The translations under genes were made by a program, and so were the position numbers. A stretch of 64,000 bases of DNA, taken from Vanrija pseudolonga (lineage: Eukaryota > Basidiomycota > Tremellomycetes > Trichosporonales > Trichosporonaceae). Positions 12,304 through 23,004 of this stretch are shown here, in pieces. Under the pieces are notes generated by a model, which was given only the letters and a program-made list of their open reading frames with translations, ran no database searches and was not told the DNA's origin. The DNA lies in the NCBI RefSeq assembly GCF_020906515.1, contig NC_085851.1, forward strand, positions 744,001 to 808,000, written 5' to 3'. The stretch's first letter is position 1. The number at the start of each line of letters is the position of its first letter.

Positions 12304-13597
12304 CTATTCCTTGTAGTACACATTCCCCTCGAACAGCTTCCTTGCTGTTCGGAACACCCGGGCCTTTGGAACTACCCACTCGCCGTTCTCGGGCTTCTGC
12401 ACAACGTCGGCGCCGACCTCTATCGTTCCGCTCGCGTGGCCGATGACGATACCTGCCTCGCTGACTCTTGGGCCAGACACCATACCATGCACCAGAGTTC
12501 CAGGCACCTGTGCAGCGGCGGCGGTACACAGCGACGCGGTGATGGGCAGCGCGCGGTGCGGGTCGTCGGCGGAGATACACCGTGTCACGACGTCGACAGA
12601 GTCGGGGGTGAGCTCGGCGCCAGACAGCACAGTGTGCGTGCTGGGTGCGGACATGACGCACACCTTGGGGACTGACTTCATATTGGCCGCCGCCTCGACG
12701 GAGGGCACCAGGCCCATGCGGAAGGATGCCGCAGCGCGGATCGCACTCAGTTTCTTGAGCATCTCCTTGTCGTTCTCGAGGTCGGGCGGCAAGATGGTAG
12801 GGTTGAGGCCGAGGTCGGACGCGAGGACATAGACGCATGGGTTCCCACAGTCCATCAGCGTGGCCGGTATTGAGCCGTACGAGCCGGGCAGCTCGAGCTC
12901 GTCGACCGTGTTGCCGGTGGGGAAGAGCTTGCCGGTGCGCGAGCCAGACGGGTCCACAAAGTCCAGCGTAATCCGCGCGTGCGTCCCCGCCACGCCGTCG
13001 ATCGCAAAGTCCCCACTAAGGTCCGCCTCGGTCGGCGCATCGGCAAACACGGGAAAGCTGGCGTGGATGATCTTGTTCGTGTTCGTGTTGAGGATGCGCA
13101 CGAGGTTCTCGCCGCTCTGCTGGGGGTTGGGCGCGACGAGCCCGTGCTCGAGCGCGAACGGCCCGACGGCAGAGAGCATGTTGCCGCAGTTACTCCCATA
13201 GTCGGCGACTGTCGTCAGCGGACTCTCGCAGCAGGCACTCACCAGGCGCCTTGACGTGGACCTGGACGAACGTGTAGTCGATATCGGCGTCCGGGTGGGC
13301 CGACTTGTCGAGCACGATCACTTTGGACAGGGACGAGATGCCGCCGCCCATGCCGTCCAGCTGGCGGCCGTTGGGGTCCGGGCTGCCGATGGTCGAGAGG
13401 AAGATGGGGTCCCACTTCTTCTCGTCCGCGGGCAGATGGGACCGCTGGAAGATGACGGCCTTGGACGTGCCGCCGCGGTAGAAGGACGCCGGGAGGGCGC
13501 GTTCTCGTCGGATCGCCATGCTGGTGGAGAAAGAGCGGTGCGGGATGGGGTATATCGTGCGCAGGAGCGATGTTGCGCGTGTTGATATAGGACGCAT
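12304..13597 (-). CDS. PrpF-family isomerase (methylaconitate isomerase/AcnD-accessory-like)
   Basis: Predicted 419-aa PrpF family protein (DAP-epimerase fold). Exons 13597-13243 and 13208-12304 join in phase across a 34-nt intron with a CTGACGACAG acceptor. PrpF proteins isomerise aconitate-type or related dicarboxylates, classically in the 2-methylcitrate pathway. Visible hallmarks are ASFYRGGTSKAV near the start, DGMGGGISSLSK, the conserved cysteine in YGSNCGNM, and MDCGNPCV around the second active-site cysteine. Residues 1-27 before MAIRRE are Arg/Ser-rich without acids, like a mitochondrial presequence. That location would fit propionate metabolism, but an internal start at the MAIRRE methionine remains possible. 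A degenerate copy of its last 38 codons lies at 15340-15453. Confidence 0.9.
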
Positions 13598-14090
13598 CGT
13601 TGTTGGGGGGGTTTAAGAGGTCGAAGAGGGGGTGTTGGAGATCGCGAGGGAGAGTGTTGGAGATGGAGGGCCGGAAAGAGCCGAAGACTCGGTTGTGTCG
13701 CTAACCGGTGAATTCCGGCACAGTCAGACGCGACGGCTGGGTCTCTCCTCGGCGTGTCTCTGGCCCACTTCACGCGCCTTGCGCCGTCTCGCATGGTGGG
13801 CGGAGAATGAGGGGGAGCGGAGAAGTATATATGTAGGGCCTTGGATGCAAGAAAGCCGGGGAACGCGGGGTGGGGACGGGGCACTACTCGACGCGCCTGT
13901 GGCAAATCGCGCGTCGCGGTAGCGCCGTTCTGTGGTGCCACTCATCTCCGTGTCCACCAAGCTTATGTTTGCATGCAGTCGCAGTCGCCTTGCACGCCGC
14001 ATTTGACTCAGAGGATGCATGTATATGTCCAGAGCAATGCTGTGCGCCTCGCCGGTGATTCGAGAAACGCCGTGAGAGGGATCTGACAAT
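13598..14090. other. Intergenic region between PrpF and the first repeat locus
   Basis: It contains the upstream region of the minus-strand PrpF gene, with a TATATAT-like stretch near 13826. No gene is seen. Fragments of open frame here have no start context or conserved feature. Confidence 0.4.
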
Positions 14091-14298
14091 GTGAGACATC
14101 CAAACACGAGAAACGCGCTAAACGCGTCTGCTCGCACTCCATTCATAATCCGCCTCTCACACGTCTGTTACTCTTCACACTTCTCTCTCTCTCTCATTCT
14201 TTCATCCACTCTCTTCCCCATCCACTCTTTTACATTGCCTCTCTCGCCTCGCCTCGCCTCGCCTCGCCTCGCTCTGCTCTCCTCAAGCGCTCTCTCAG
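14091..14298 (+). repeat. Pyrimidine-rich leader with a CGCCT pentanucleotide repeat, shared with 16776-16931
   Basis: C/T-rich leader-like sequence containing five tandem CGCCT/GCCTC units (about 14238-14275). It ends in CTCAAGCGCTCTCTCAG directly before GTAGGT. A related leader precedes the copy at 16932 (same CTCCTCAAGCGCT ending and a similar upstream ACACG...CTCGCACTC run). It behaves like a transcribed first exon before a splice donor. Confidence 0.5.
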
Positions 14299-14744
14299 GT
14301 AGGTCACTTTAGCCTTGTCCATTCTCGTCCCCGTCTCGAGTTTGTTTCCACTTGACTAGGGTTCGGAGGGGGGGCGGCGGCGGCGAGTGGCGTGGATATC
14401 CAGTCATTCGTCGCCCGCCGCCTAGACGGCGCTTCCTCGAGGTTTCCACCTTACTGGTGATACCTCGACTCGAAGGGCATCCCATTCCCTCCTGGTTGTG
14501 TCCGGAGTTTTCGCTTCCCGGTGTGAGTGTCCAGCGGAAAGGGTGGTGCGCCTCCTTGGCACCATACCGCCGTACTGACGCGACCCGCGACCGCTCGAAC
14601 CTCCCTCCGGCCTCCGGGGTTGGTTGATGTCGCGATGTCGCGCTGGGAATGGCTCGCTTGCTGGGACGGCTCTGCCTCCAGGCAGTCGGTGGAAGGCACC
14701 ATTCTGTTCTTCGCAGTGTGGTGGCGGCAGCTAACGATCTATAG
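14299..14744 (+). repeat. Intron-like repeat copy P1
   Basis: A 446-nt unit starting GTAGGTCACTTTAGCC and ending GCTAACGATCTATAG, so both edges coincide with a splice donor and a branch-plus-acceptor. It is strongly similar to copy P3 in the first 75 and last 170 bases. It contains no reading frame. Short blocks (CTCGAACCTCCCTCCGG, GGTTGATGTCGC) relate it to the minus-strand units at 33.7-35.2 kb. It is followed by a 65-nt exon-like spacer (14745-14809). Confidence 0.65.
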
Positions 14745-14809
14745 GCCACAGACGACGCGCACCCTCCGCCAAGCAACCTCCTCCAGCAGCTTGTTCTCCA
14801 GTCAATCAG

Positions 14810-15196
14810 GTAGGTCTCTACAAGCTTTCCATCTAGACTTGGGCTTTCGGCTTGCCGGCACCGCCCGAGGTGTAGCCCATGTCTTTTGCCGGTGAAGGGT
14901 GATGCCGCCTACCAACTTCAGGGTCTACGTGGTGGTCAGTGGGCTTTGGTGCCGCCTCTCGGGATGGTGGAGGGGCCTGTGCCACTGTCTGCTGATCGCA
15001 AGCTGCGTACCATCGCGACATTGTGACCAATGGCTACCAATGGCTAGCTAAGTCCAGAGTCGCGTTGAGCATGGCCTGGGGGCTACCCACGGCGGGGTAT
15101 GTCAGCCATAGTTTTCTGGACGACCATGGTGTCATCCTTTGCCGGTTGTGGAACACTGCCATACATAGTGTGGTAGTGCGTGCTAACGATCTACAG
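14810..15196 (+). repeat. Intron-like repeat copy P2
   Basis: A 387-nt unit starting GTAGGTCTCTAC directly after CAATCAG and ending GTGCTAACGATCTACAG. The end is nearly identical to that of P1 and P3 (CTAACGATCTA[T/C]AG), while the body has diverged. It sits head-to-tail after P1. Confidence 0.55.
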
Positions 15197-15339
15197 TATA
15201 GGAAAGAGATGCCAACCTGGCCACCGACCTCATTTGGCATTGCCTAACCCACCCAAAGTAAGTGCGTGACGGAGGAGCGACTATGTACATACTTTTATAG
15301 GTGGAGCGCGTTCATACAGCTTTATGCATTCGCTCGTAT

Positions 15340-15453
15340 GCCAACGTCGTACAGAAGCCGGAGAAGGGAGTGTGGGTGATTCCAAAGGCCCGCGTGTTCC
15401 GAACGGCGAGGAAACTGTTCCAGCGAACGTGTACTACAAGGAATAGAGAATTT
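15340..15453 (+). pseudogene. Duplicated 3' end of the PrpF gene
   Basis: About 114 bases match the last coding bases and first 3' UTR bases of the PrpF gene (12298-12412, opposite strand). The decoded fragment reads VVQKPEKGVWVIPKARVFRT against VVQKPENGEWVVPKARVFRT in the parent. A one-base loss after CTGTTC shifts the frame near the end. The copy still carries the parent's TACTACAAGGAATAGAGAAT, including the stop and UTR bases, so it came from DNA or an unprocessed 3' end, with no poly(A) tract visible. It lies just after an intron-like segment (15258-15300, GTAAGT...TATAG). Confidence 0.8.
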
Positions 15454-15651
15454 ATGATGTGCATGGATGTACAGACGGGTGGCAAACTACACGAACCTCC
15501 TGTGCGCTTGCTTGGATGACACAGGTCTGCATTCGTGCATCTCTACAGTATCTCGAGGACGATGCGGTTTACTTTGGACATGTCTACAGTACAGTAGTCG
15601 TTACTTGGCAGCCCCCTAGCCAGTCCTGCCGATGCCAGCAGTCCCCTCGCC

Positions 15652-16549
15652 TCAATTCTCCTCGTCTCCCTCTCCCTTGGCGCTCTTCTTGGGCTTGGGG
15701 GCCTGTCCCTTGATCCCAATCATGTGCCCCGAGATGCAAATGCCTCGAAAGTTGAAGCGCGCGCGATGGAGCAGGCGACGGTCGCGGATCTCACGAACTG
15801 CGAAGTTGTCAGCTATCGAGGCTTCCGCGTAGAGGGAGAACCCGCACTCACATAGAACAGCAGAAAAGTAAGCCGCCACCTCTTCGTTGGCGAGCGCAGC
15901 GAACATGAGGCGCGGGCAGAGGAGGACGCCGCGGTGCTGCCGGCGAACGCGCTGAGGGTGCAGCGGATTCTGGCACAGAATCTTGACCATCTTCACACAG
16001 TTGCGCTGAATGGCAAGGAGAACGTGGGCGCGTTTAATACGGGCGCCGACGCTGAACAGGAGCGCGGCGAGGTGCACGTCGTCGTGGAGGACTGCAGCAT
16101 CCAGAAGCGTGCGGTGACGGGTCGCAAGCTTCCAGTCGTTTACGATCCAGAGAAGAAGCTTGCGATCGTTGCCTGCGATCATGGCATGGCGGGGGATGAG
16201 ACGTGCGGGGAGCGTAACTCGTCCGTCGCGCCACCCGCTCCCGAGGATTTGCTTGGCGATGGGGAGGGTGACGATCGGATGCTTGATGACAGCGGTGAGC
16301 ACCTTGTAGTTGTACGTGTATCGGCCGTAGTGTTTCTTAAAGAAATCGGCCACCGAGGACGGAGGGAAGTGCGTGAGTGTGGTGCAAAGGTGGGGTGACG
16401 CCGAGGGGAAGTCGGGGTTGACGGCCTCCATGTGGATCATGGCCAAGACCTGTCGCCGTCAGCGAGCCCAAGGCAAGATGGGGACTAACCTCGGCCGGGA
16501 GCGACTCGAGCTTGGACAAGGGGCGAGGGGCAACTGGGACAAGGAGCAT
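15652..16549 (-). CDS. F-box-like/ankyrin-like hypothetical protein
   Basis: Predicted 267-aa protein from exons 16549-16490, 16449-15852 and 15797-15652. The second intron is 54 nt without a stop, so a naive frame reads through it. Residues 12-45 (LESLPAEVLAMIHMEAVN...) look like an F-box: LP-x-EVL followed by a short helix and a serine-rich turn. The middle has paired helices resembling ankyrin repeats (TLLDAAVLHDDVHLAALLFS followed by an HVLLAIQRNCVKMVKILCQN-type helix). The C-terminus is Lys/Glu-rich. An adaptor role in ubiquitin ligation is inference from fold-like features only. It sits between the two plus-strand repeat loci, in the opposite orientation. Confidence 0.7.
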
Positions 16550-16676
16550 GGTGACAGGTGTAATGAATACGAGTTATTGTCGGGTTGTACAGCATACGAA
16601 GTGAAGAGCGTACATAGAGTGAGTGAGTGGGTGGCGACTTCAACGCGACTGACTTTGACTTTCAGGACCAAAGTCT

Positions 16677-16726
16677 ACATTACAACATTAGGAAACCACG
16701 ACATTACAACATTACAACATTACATC
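16677..16726. repeat. ACATTACA minisatellite
   Basis: Imperfect tandem ACATTACA/ACATTACAAC units in the promoter-side flank of the F-box/ankyrin-like gene. AT-rich against a GC-rich background. Confidence 0.7.
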
Positions 16727-16775
16727 ATGACGCGCTACAAGCGCGCCTTTCTCAAGTCACGCGCGCGGTCAGACG

Positions 16776-16931
16776 GATCTGAGACAAGTGAGACAAACCA
16801 AACATGCAAACACGCTGGACGCTCGCACTCTTCACTGCTCACGTCCTTACTCTTCCCCAATCTTCATTCGCTCATACCGCATCCATACCATTCGCATCGC
16901 CACACTCCCCTCTCCTCAAGCGCTATCACTG
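16776..16931 (+). repeat. Second leader-like sequence before copy P3
   Basis: C/T-rich sequence related to 14091-14298, including CAAACACGC...CTCGCACTC and the ending CTCCTCAAGCGCTATCACTG. It directly precedes GTAGGT at 16932. Leader and adjoining repeat were duplicated together. Confidence 0.5.
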
Positions 16932-17312
16932 GTAGGTCACTTTAGCCCGTCCATTCTCTCTTCCGAGTTTGTTTCCACTTGACGAGGATGGTGAGGACCC
17001 GGGGGCTGAGTTGCGAGACCAGCCGCCGAGCCCAAAGGCGCCTTTCGAGGCGTATCCCATACTCTCCTGCCTGGTGTTGGGCGAGTTGCGACGCCGTGGT
17101 GCCGGGTCAGCGGCCATGGAGAGTGGGTGCCAGCACGTGTATGCCACTCGGCTCGTACCGATGCTACGCGCGGCCGCTCGATCCTCCCTCCGAGGTTGAT
17201 GTCGCGATGTCGCGTTGGGAATGACCTGTGCGCTGGGCGGCTCTCGTTTCAGCTAGGCGGTGGAAGTCACCATTCTGTTCACAGCGTGGTGGCGACAGCT
17301 AACGATCTATAG
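16932..17312 (+). repeat. Intron-like repeat copy P3
   Basis: A 381-nt unit that is the closest relative of P1. It has the same start (GTAGGTCACTTTAGCC), the same internal GTTGATGTCGCGATGTCGCG block, and the same end (CAGCTAACGATCTATAG). It is followed by a 40-nt exon-like spacer (17313-17352). Confidence 0.65.
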
Positions 17313-17352
17313 TTACACGTTGCATCGCTCCGGGATACCAAGGTTCCATGAG

Positions 17353-17852
17353 GTAGGTTTGGTTTCGTGTGTGTTTGGGGGAGGGCAGCAATTGGGACTG
17401 TTCAGCGGCTTTTACGAGTACCCATTGACATGCGTGGCTTTGGCTCTTCTCCTCTGACTGCTTAGCTGGATGGAAACATTGTTGTCCGTGCGGGCCTCTG
17501 ATGAGATGGTCCGAGGTACCTCACTCTTTCGCATTCTGATTCTGGGCAGGGTGACGGTGTGAGGCGTGGATGAACTTGCTCTAGTGGGACGGCTATCCTC
17601 TCTGGGAACTCTGGCATCTATCCGTTGACATGCGTGGCTCTGGCTCTTCTTGCTATGAGGGGACCCATTGAGTGACCCGTCTCACGATGACGAGCTTGTA
17701 CTGCCTTTTCCGTGGACCTCTCAAACCCTCCTCCGGGAGAGACCACTTGAAGTCCGCTGGTCGAGATGGGAGTCGTCTGCACGGCACCACTGCCCCTGGT
17801 AGTTTTCGGAGGGGACCACCGCTGTTGTGTAAAAACACAGGCTGACCTACAG
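17353..17852 (+). repeat. Intron-like repeat copy P4, bridging the plus- and minus-strand arrays
   Basis: A 500-nt unit from GTAGGTTTGG to GGCTGACCTACAG. Its first 38 bases match the start of the minus-strand units at 34186 and 34673 almost base for base (GTTTGGGGGAGGGCAGC). Further blocks occur in the same order (CGTGCGGGCCTC, CCTTTTCC, GACCTCTC, CCTCCTCCGGGAG), as does the end (CTGACCTACAG). It also contains an internal direct repeat of TTGACATGCGTGGCT...GGCTCTTCT. This copy shows that all the arrays are one family. Confidence 0.75.
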
Positions 17853-18041
17853 AAACTGCAGGATAGTTTGATTCAATCATCGCCTAGGTGAGTCCATATT
17901 GTCATTGATTAGCCACCGTAGAATGCATATCGTCTCAGCTGTTGCCCACCGTTCAATACCTCACACTTGGAACTTCCATCAACCAGCACACTACAGTAAC
18001 TAAATCTCTCCTACACATCCCAAAACTACAGCCCCACCCGC

Positions 18042-19855
18042 CTAAACCGACTCGCGCTCCTCCACCTTGGGCTTGGCATCGTGCGCAACGTACGAGTTGG
18101 CGGCGTATGTGGTCGAGGGCTTCCAGCCGACGGAGCGGCGGGCGGTGCCACACTCCTCCATCATCTGGTCGACCTGCTCGAGTGTGAGGCCCTTGGTCTC
18201 CCAGATGAGGAAGTAGGCGAAGAGGATGCACAGGAAGCAAGTACCGCCCCAGAGGAAGAAGACCTTGGAGCCGAGGTTGCCGCGGCTGGATGTCAGCTGA
18301 ATCAAGCGGTGCAAACTCACTCCTTGTCGACGAGGTAGGGCGTGATAACGGCGATAATGCAGTTCCAGAGCCAGTTGGAGGCAGTGGAGAGACCGACGCC
18401 GCGCGAGCGGATCGAGATGGGGAAGATCTCGCCGATGATGACCCATGCACCAGGGCCCCACGTCGACGCGAAGAAGAAGATGTAGATGCAGATGAATCTG
18501 GAGGTTAGCGGGGCACAGCATGGGGTGACCTACGCAATCTGGGCCGAGGCGACAGTCGTGTCGTTGGGCTTGACGGTGCCGGCGATGCCGACGACCAGCT
18601 CGCACAGGAACATGCCGATGGCGCCGTAGATGAGGAGAGGGCGGCGACCGAAGCGCTCAATGAGCCAGAAGGAGATGGGCGTGGAGCAGACGTTGACGAG
18701 GGTCGTGATGAGGCCGATGAGGAATGGGTTCGAGATGGTGCCGAGCGACTGGAAGAAGACGGTTCCCTAGATCGTCAGCGGGGTATCGCGAGCGATGACT
18801 TACGAAGTAGAAGATGAAGTTGATACCCGTGAGCTGCTGCATCATCTGGAGCGCAGTGCCGAGGATGGTGAGGCGGAGGTTGGAGTTGGGGCGGCGGAGA
18901 CCACCAGAGAAACACGCCTTCCACGACGACCAGTAGCTGTCGGTCGGGACGAGGCTGGCCTCGTACTCGGCGTTGGCGACAATCTCCTTGAGCTCATCCT
19001 TGATGTAGGTCGAGTCCTCGGGCTGGCCACGGATACGGGAGAGCGAGATGGCGGCGCGCTCAAGCTGGCCGCGCTTGACGAAGAAACGCGGCGACTCGGG
19101 GAGGAAGAAGAGGCCGACGCCGAGGACGAGGGCCCAGAGGAACTGGATGGCGATGGGGATGCGGTACGAGCCCGTGTCCATGCGGTTCTGGGTGGCGTAG
19201 TTGACGCACGAGGCGATGAGGATGCCGATCGTGATGCAGAATTGGTAGCCCGAGACGAGGGCACCGCGGACCTTGCGCGGCGCGATCTCCGAGAGGTAGA
19301 GAATGACGATGGCGGATTCGAAGCCGACACCAAAGCCTGCAATCAGACGACCGGCAACGAGCAGCTTCCATCCGGCCGAAGCAGTCTGGAGGACGACGCC
19401 GACAATGAAAATGAGGCACCCGGCAATGATGGTCGTGCGACGGCCAAAGAAGTCAGCGAGGTCACCGGCGATGATGGCACCTGGGGTGTGAGTGGCGGCG
19501 ACGCGACGACGCCGACGACGGCTCACCGAAGAAGGTGCCGGCAGAGAGAATACCAGTGATGAGCGACTTCATGTCCGAGGGGAGGACGAATCCGTCCTTC
19601 TCGGCCTGGGTGGCGTTGGGGCCGGGCACAGCCTTGCCAGTGTACAGCTGGATCACATACGTCATGCCCATGACGCCGGACATGTAGCCACTGGCTGTCA
19701 GCTCGCGTGCCATACGGGGCAGCTTACATGTCGTAGCCGAAGAAGAGGCCACCAAACGCGCCGAACGCGCAGGTGAGGTACGCCTTGACGGTAACGGGCG
19801 TCTCGACATGCTCGAGCTGGTATGCTTCGTCGTGTTGGTCGGTAGAGGAACCCAT
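18042..19855 (-). CDS. MFS hexose transporter (sugar porter family), six exons
   Basis: Plasma-membrane sugar transporter of 540 aa. Exons 19855-19728, 19690-19527, 19480-18804, 18766-18534, 18497-18321 and 18285-18042 keep phase throughout. Signatures are FFGYDIGYMSGVMGM in helix 1, DFFGRRTTI between helices 2 and 3, PESPRFFVKRGQ after helix 6, QQLTGINFIFYF in helix 7, ERFGRRPLL, and WETKGLTLEQVDQMMEE after helix 12. The QQLTGIN/FYFG and ETKGLTLE motifs are typical of high-affinity glucose/hexose porters and sensors. The cytoplasmic C-tail is short (about 40 aa), which argues for a transporter rather than an Rgt2/Snf3-type sensor. Together with the transporter at 7473-9383 it brackets the metabolic block. 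Confidence 0.93.
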
Positions 19856-21779
19856 GGTGAGTGAGTGCTTGTGTGGTGAGCGGGGCTCTGCGGGGCAGTT
19901 GGTGGTGTTTATGTACCCCGGAGATGCTACAGTGCCTGTCGTCATGTCGCGCTCTCGGCGACGTTGCTATCGCTGGGCCGACGCTCAAAGTTCCCGTCCG
20001 CGATATCAGAGCTTGGCAATACACTGGCATTCTTCCCGTTCGACGCGTCGCTGAATTGGTCAAGGCACTCTCGGTGTCCAATGCTGGCGGATTCTTCCCG
20101 TTCGCGCGTGGCATCCATATGCAATGGGCGTGTCTGGCGGTCGCTCGGCCGCTCGGCATTTATGATTTGGACCTGGGCACGAGGGGCTGGCGCAGCGGCG
20201 CGGGGCCTCGGAGCGGGGCTGGTCGTGGGCACGAGGGCAAGGGTGGGGGTGACATTCCCGTTCGTGCGCAAGCAGGTGCTCGAGCAGCAGACGAGATTCC
20301 CGTTCGTGCAGCTGCTCGGTGCCGATCTCTGGCGCCAGGGGATGTGGTGGGGTGCCTCGCCACTGTCGCCTGCCTCTCGTCGTGCGCGCCGACCGATATG
20401 TCGGTGGCGCTAGGCGGTATCGCGGTGGACTGGTCTGGGTTGTGACCCGGGTTGCGATGCCTAGCTTGGTGTTGTGCGTATGAGGCGGACCCGTGTAACC
20501 CGCCAAGTGGTGTGTTTGCCACAAGGGGTTGACGTTACGACGTGGGAAGTGCCGCCTGCAACCTGCGACTCCCGCCCTACAGCCGCGCGCTTTGCGCCGC
20601 CAAACCGCCGGGAATGGTGCGGGACCCACCCGACCCACTCCGACGTTTCGGGAGGTGAGGGCTTCTTAAGGCAGATGGAGCGATCGTGGTGTGGATGTTG
20701 TCGTGTCGTGCGAGCCTGTACTGGTTCAGCTGGGGTCTGCATTGCACGCAGAGTGCCCTCCATGCACGTGCATTCTGGGTGAGGATGTGTTATGGGTTTG
20801 TCAGAGCAGATTGTGCTTGTTGTTGTGAGTACGACGCGGGTCTGTCCCGCCGAGCGTGTGCCGAGAGAGCCCAGCCAGGCCATCAGGTTCCGAAGACCAA
20901 CATCACCATTTGACCTGTTCCGCTCCGCACTTGGCACGCCGCAGGCCACCCAGGCCGGGCTTAGCATCGGTTCTCGTCTAGCCATTGCCGGGACGTCGAC
21001 GAGCACGTAACGTGTGCGTGCGGTCGTCTCCTCGTCTCGGTGAAGCCTAGGTGAGTGGGGCGCCTGGGTGGGTGAGGGGTTGCCTAGCAGTCATAGGCGG
21101 GGGGATTCAATTTGGTAGTAGTAACCTGCGGGATGTCAGCCGGGTTGTTTACGCAACCTCGTCTCGTTCACTGTTCGTACTCACCACATCGACATTGTCA
21201 TGTTGTCTCAACCATTCTCCAACGCGAACACGACGACACGCTGAACGAGACGAACCAGGTGGCCGTGTGTAAGGTTATGAGACTGATGGGCGAAGAAGAG
21301 GCGACAAGGCGCACGGCGTCGAGCATATATCCACCCCAGGAGCAGTCGCCCTCGGCCCGAACGTCCGATCGCGGACTTGTAAGAGCGGAGGGCAGTCGTC
21401 CGTCGGTCGGCTGTACTCTGCATGCAGCACACGACCTACCTTGGCACAGCATGTGCATACACGTCGCATGCAGAGGGCAGAGCAGACCGGACCACATGCC
21501 GAGTGCACGACCACGCGATGCTCGCATGCTCGCTCACCGAGGGCCAACCGCAGCGATGACTAACCGAGCCTGACCCCGGGGCCCACTTCGGCGAGAAGCG
21601 ACGCGACACGACGCGACGCGCGATGGCGACGGCGCTCGCAACCACCTGCTTAGTTATCAGGTGGCGCCGGCTTGCGTGCTGATAACGACGGCGGGGGCGT
21701 GCGTGGGCACGATGCAAGCTTCATAAGCTGGCGAGGACAACGATGACAAGCCAAGCATCACAGCACCCATCCACTCACC
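19856..21779. other. Divergent intergenic region (about 1.9 kb)
   Basis: This lies between the divergent hexose transporter and the GRE2-like reductase. It probably contains both promoters. No gene, repeat or RNA is recognised. Open frames here are shadows of high GC content. Confidence 0.45.
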
Positions 21780-22894
21780 ATGCCCATCGCTGCCCCCGGC
21801 TCCCTCGTCCTCGTCACCGGCGCATCCGGCTTTGCTGGCGGGTAAGTGTAGCCCATGGCCCCGCTGACGCCAGCTACATCGTCAAGGCCCTCCTCGAGGC
21901 CGGGTACAAGGTACGCGTGACTGCGCGCTCCGAGGCCAAGGTCGAGCATGTGCGCCAGCTGTTCCCGTCGCACGCGGCGAGCATCGAGGGCGCCGTCGTC
22001 GCGGACATCATCGAGGTGAGCACCCAAGCCCTGCACCACTGACGCCAGCCTGCCGCCTTTGACGCCGCCGTCGTGGGCATCAACGCCGTCGTGCACGCCG
22101 CGTCGCCCGTGATCCTCACGCACACGGGCGACCCGGACGACATCGTCCTCCCGGCCGTGAGGGGCGTGACCAACCTGCTCGACTCGCTCGCGCGGCACAA
22201 CCCCAACATTGAACGCTTTGTCCAGATCTCATCCGTCGCCGCGATCGCCTTCTCCACGCCCGACGGGCCGCGCGTCTTTGACGAGTCGTACTGGAACGAC
22301 GAGAGCGTGCGTCTCGTGCGTGCCAATGGCGCAGCGGCGTCCGGCGGGCTCAAGTACCAGGCGTCCAAGACGCTCTCGGAGCGCGCGCTCTGGGACTATA
22401 TCGAGGACAAGAAGCCCGCGTTCGACGCCGTGTCCATCCTCCCCAGCCTCATCCTCGGCCCGCCGACGCAGTACAACACCACCGAGGAGGTCACCGGCTC
22501 GCCGCGCCTCATCCTCCCCTACGTCAAGCCGGGTAAGACGGCGGCCGAGCTCGTGTCGGCGCCGTACAACTCGGTCGATGTGCGCGACGTCGCGCTTGCG
22601 TCCGTGCGTGCACTCACTACGCCCGAGGCCGCCGGTCAGCGCTTCATTCTGTCGGCTACGCCCTTCTTCGGTAACGACGTCGCCGTTGTCGCCGCGGCTG
22701 CCTTCCCCGACATCAAGGGATACACGGCCGGCAACCCCGACAAGGCGGTCCGTGAGAAGCTCGACGCCGAGGCCGTCAGGTACGACGGGTCCAAGGCTGA
22801 GCGTGTGCTTGGTTTCAAGTACGTGGCCAAGGACGAGACGATCCGTAACACCCTCGAGGCGCTCCAGCCCAAGCTTGTCGCCGCGGCGGCTTAG
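21780..22894 (+). CDS. NAD(P)-dependent extended SDR, GRE2/dihydroflavonol-reductase-like
   Basis: Cytosolic reductase of 349 aa. Exons 21780-21841, 21874-22015 and 22049-22894 join in phase with 32-33 nt introns. It has the Rossmann start LVLVTGASGFAGGYIVKALL (TGxxGxxG), the region after AGYKVRVTARSEAK where NADPH specificity is read, a Ser-rich catalytic strand QISSVAA, and YQASK as the YxxxK catalytic pair. It resembles yeast GRE2 (methylglyoxal/aldehyde reductase) and plant DFR/cinnamoyl-CoA reductases. Those families reduce many carbonyls, so the substrate is open. It ends 110 bases before the convergent oligopeptide transporter. Confidence 0.9.
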
Positions 22895-23004
22895 AGTCGC
22901 GGCGGCTCAGAGTTGTACAGATAGAAGGAAACAATGCAGCAAAGGTTACTCAGACCAGGGCTCAGGGCAGGTCCGCCATCACACTTGCATAACTCCTACC
23001 CTAT

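Noticed and set aside
19861-20445. A 194-codon plus-strand frame upstream of the hexose transporter
   Set aside because: No recognisable domain, rich in Trp/Cys/Arg from GC bias, and it lies in the transporter's promoter.
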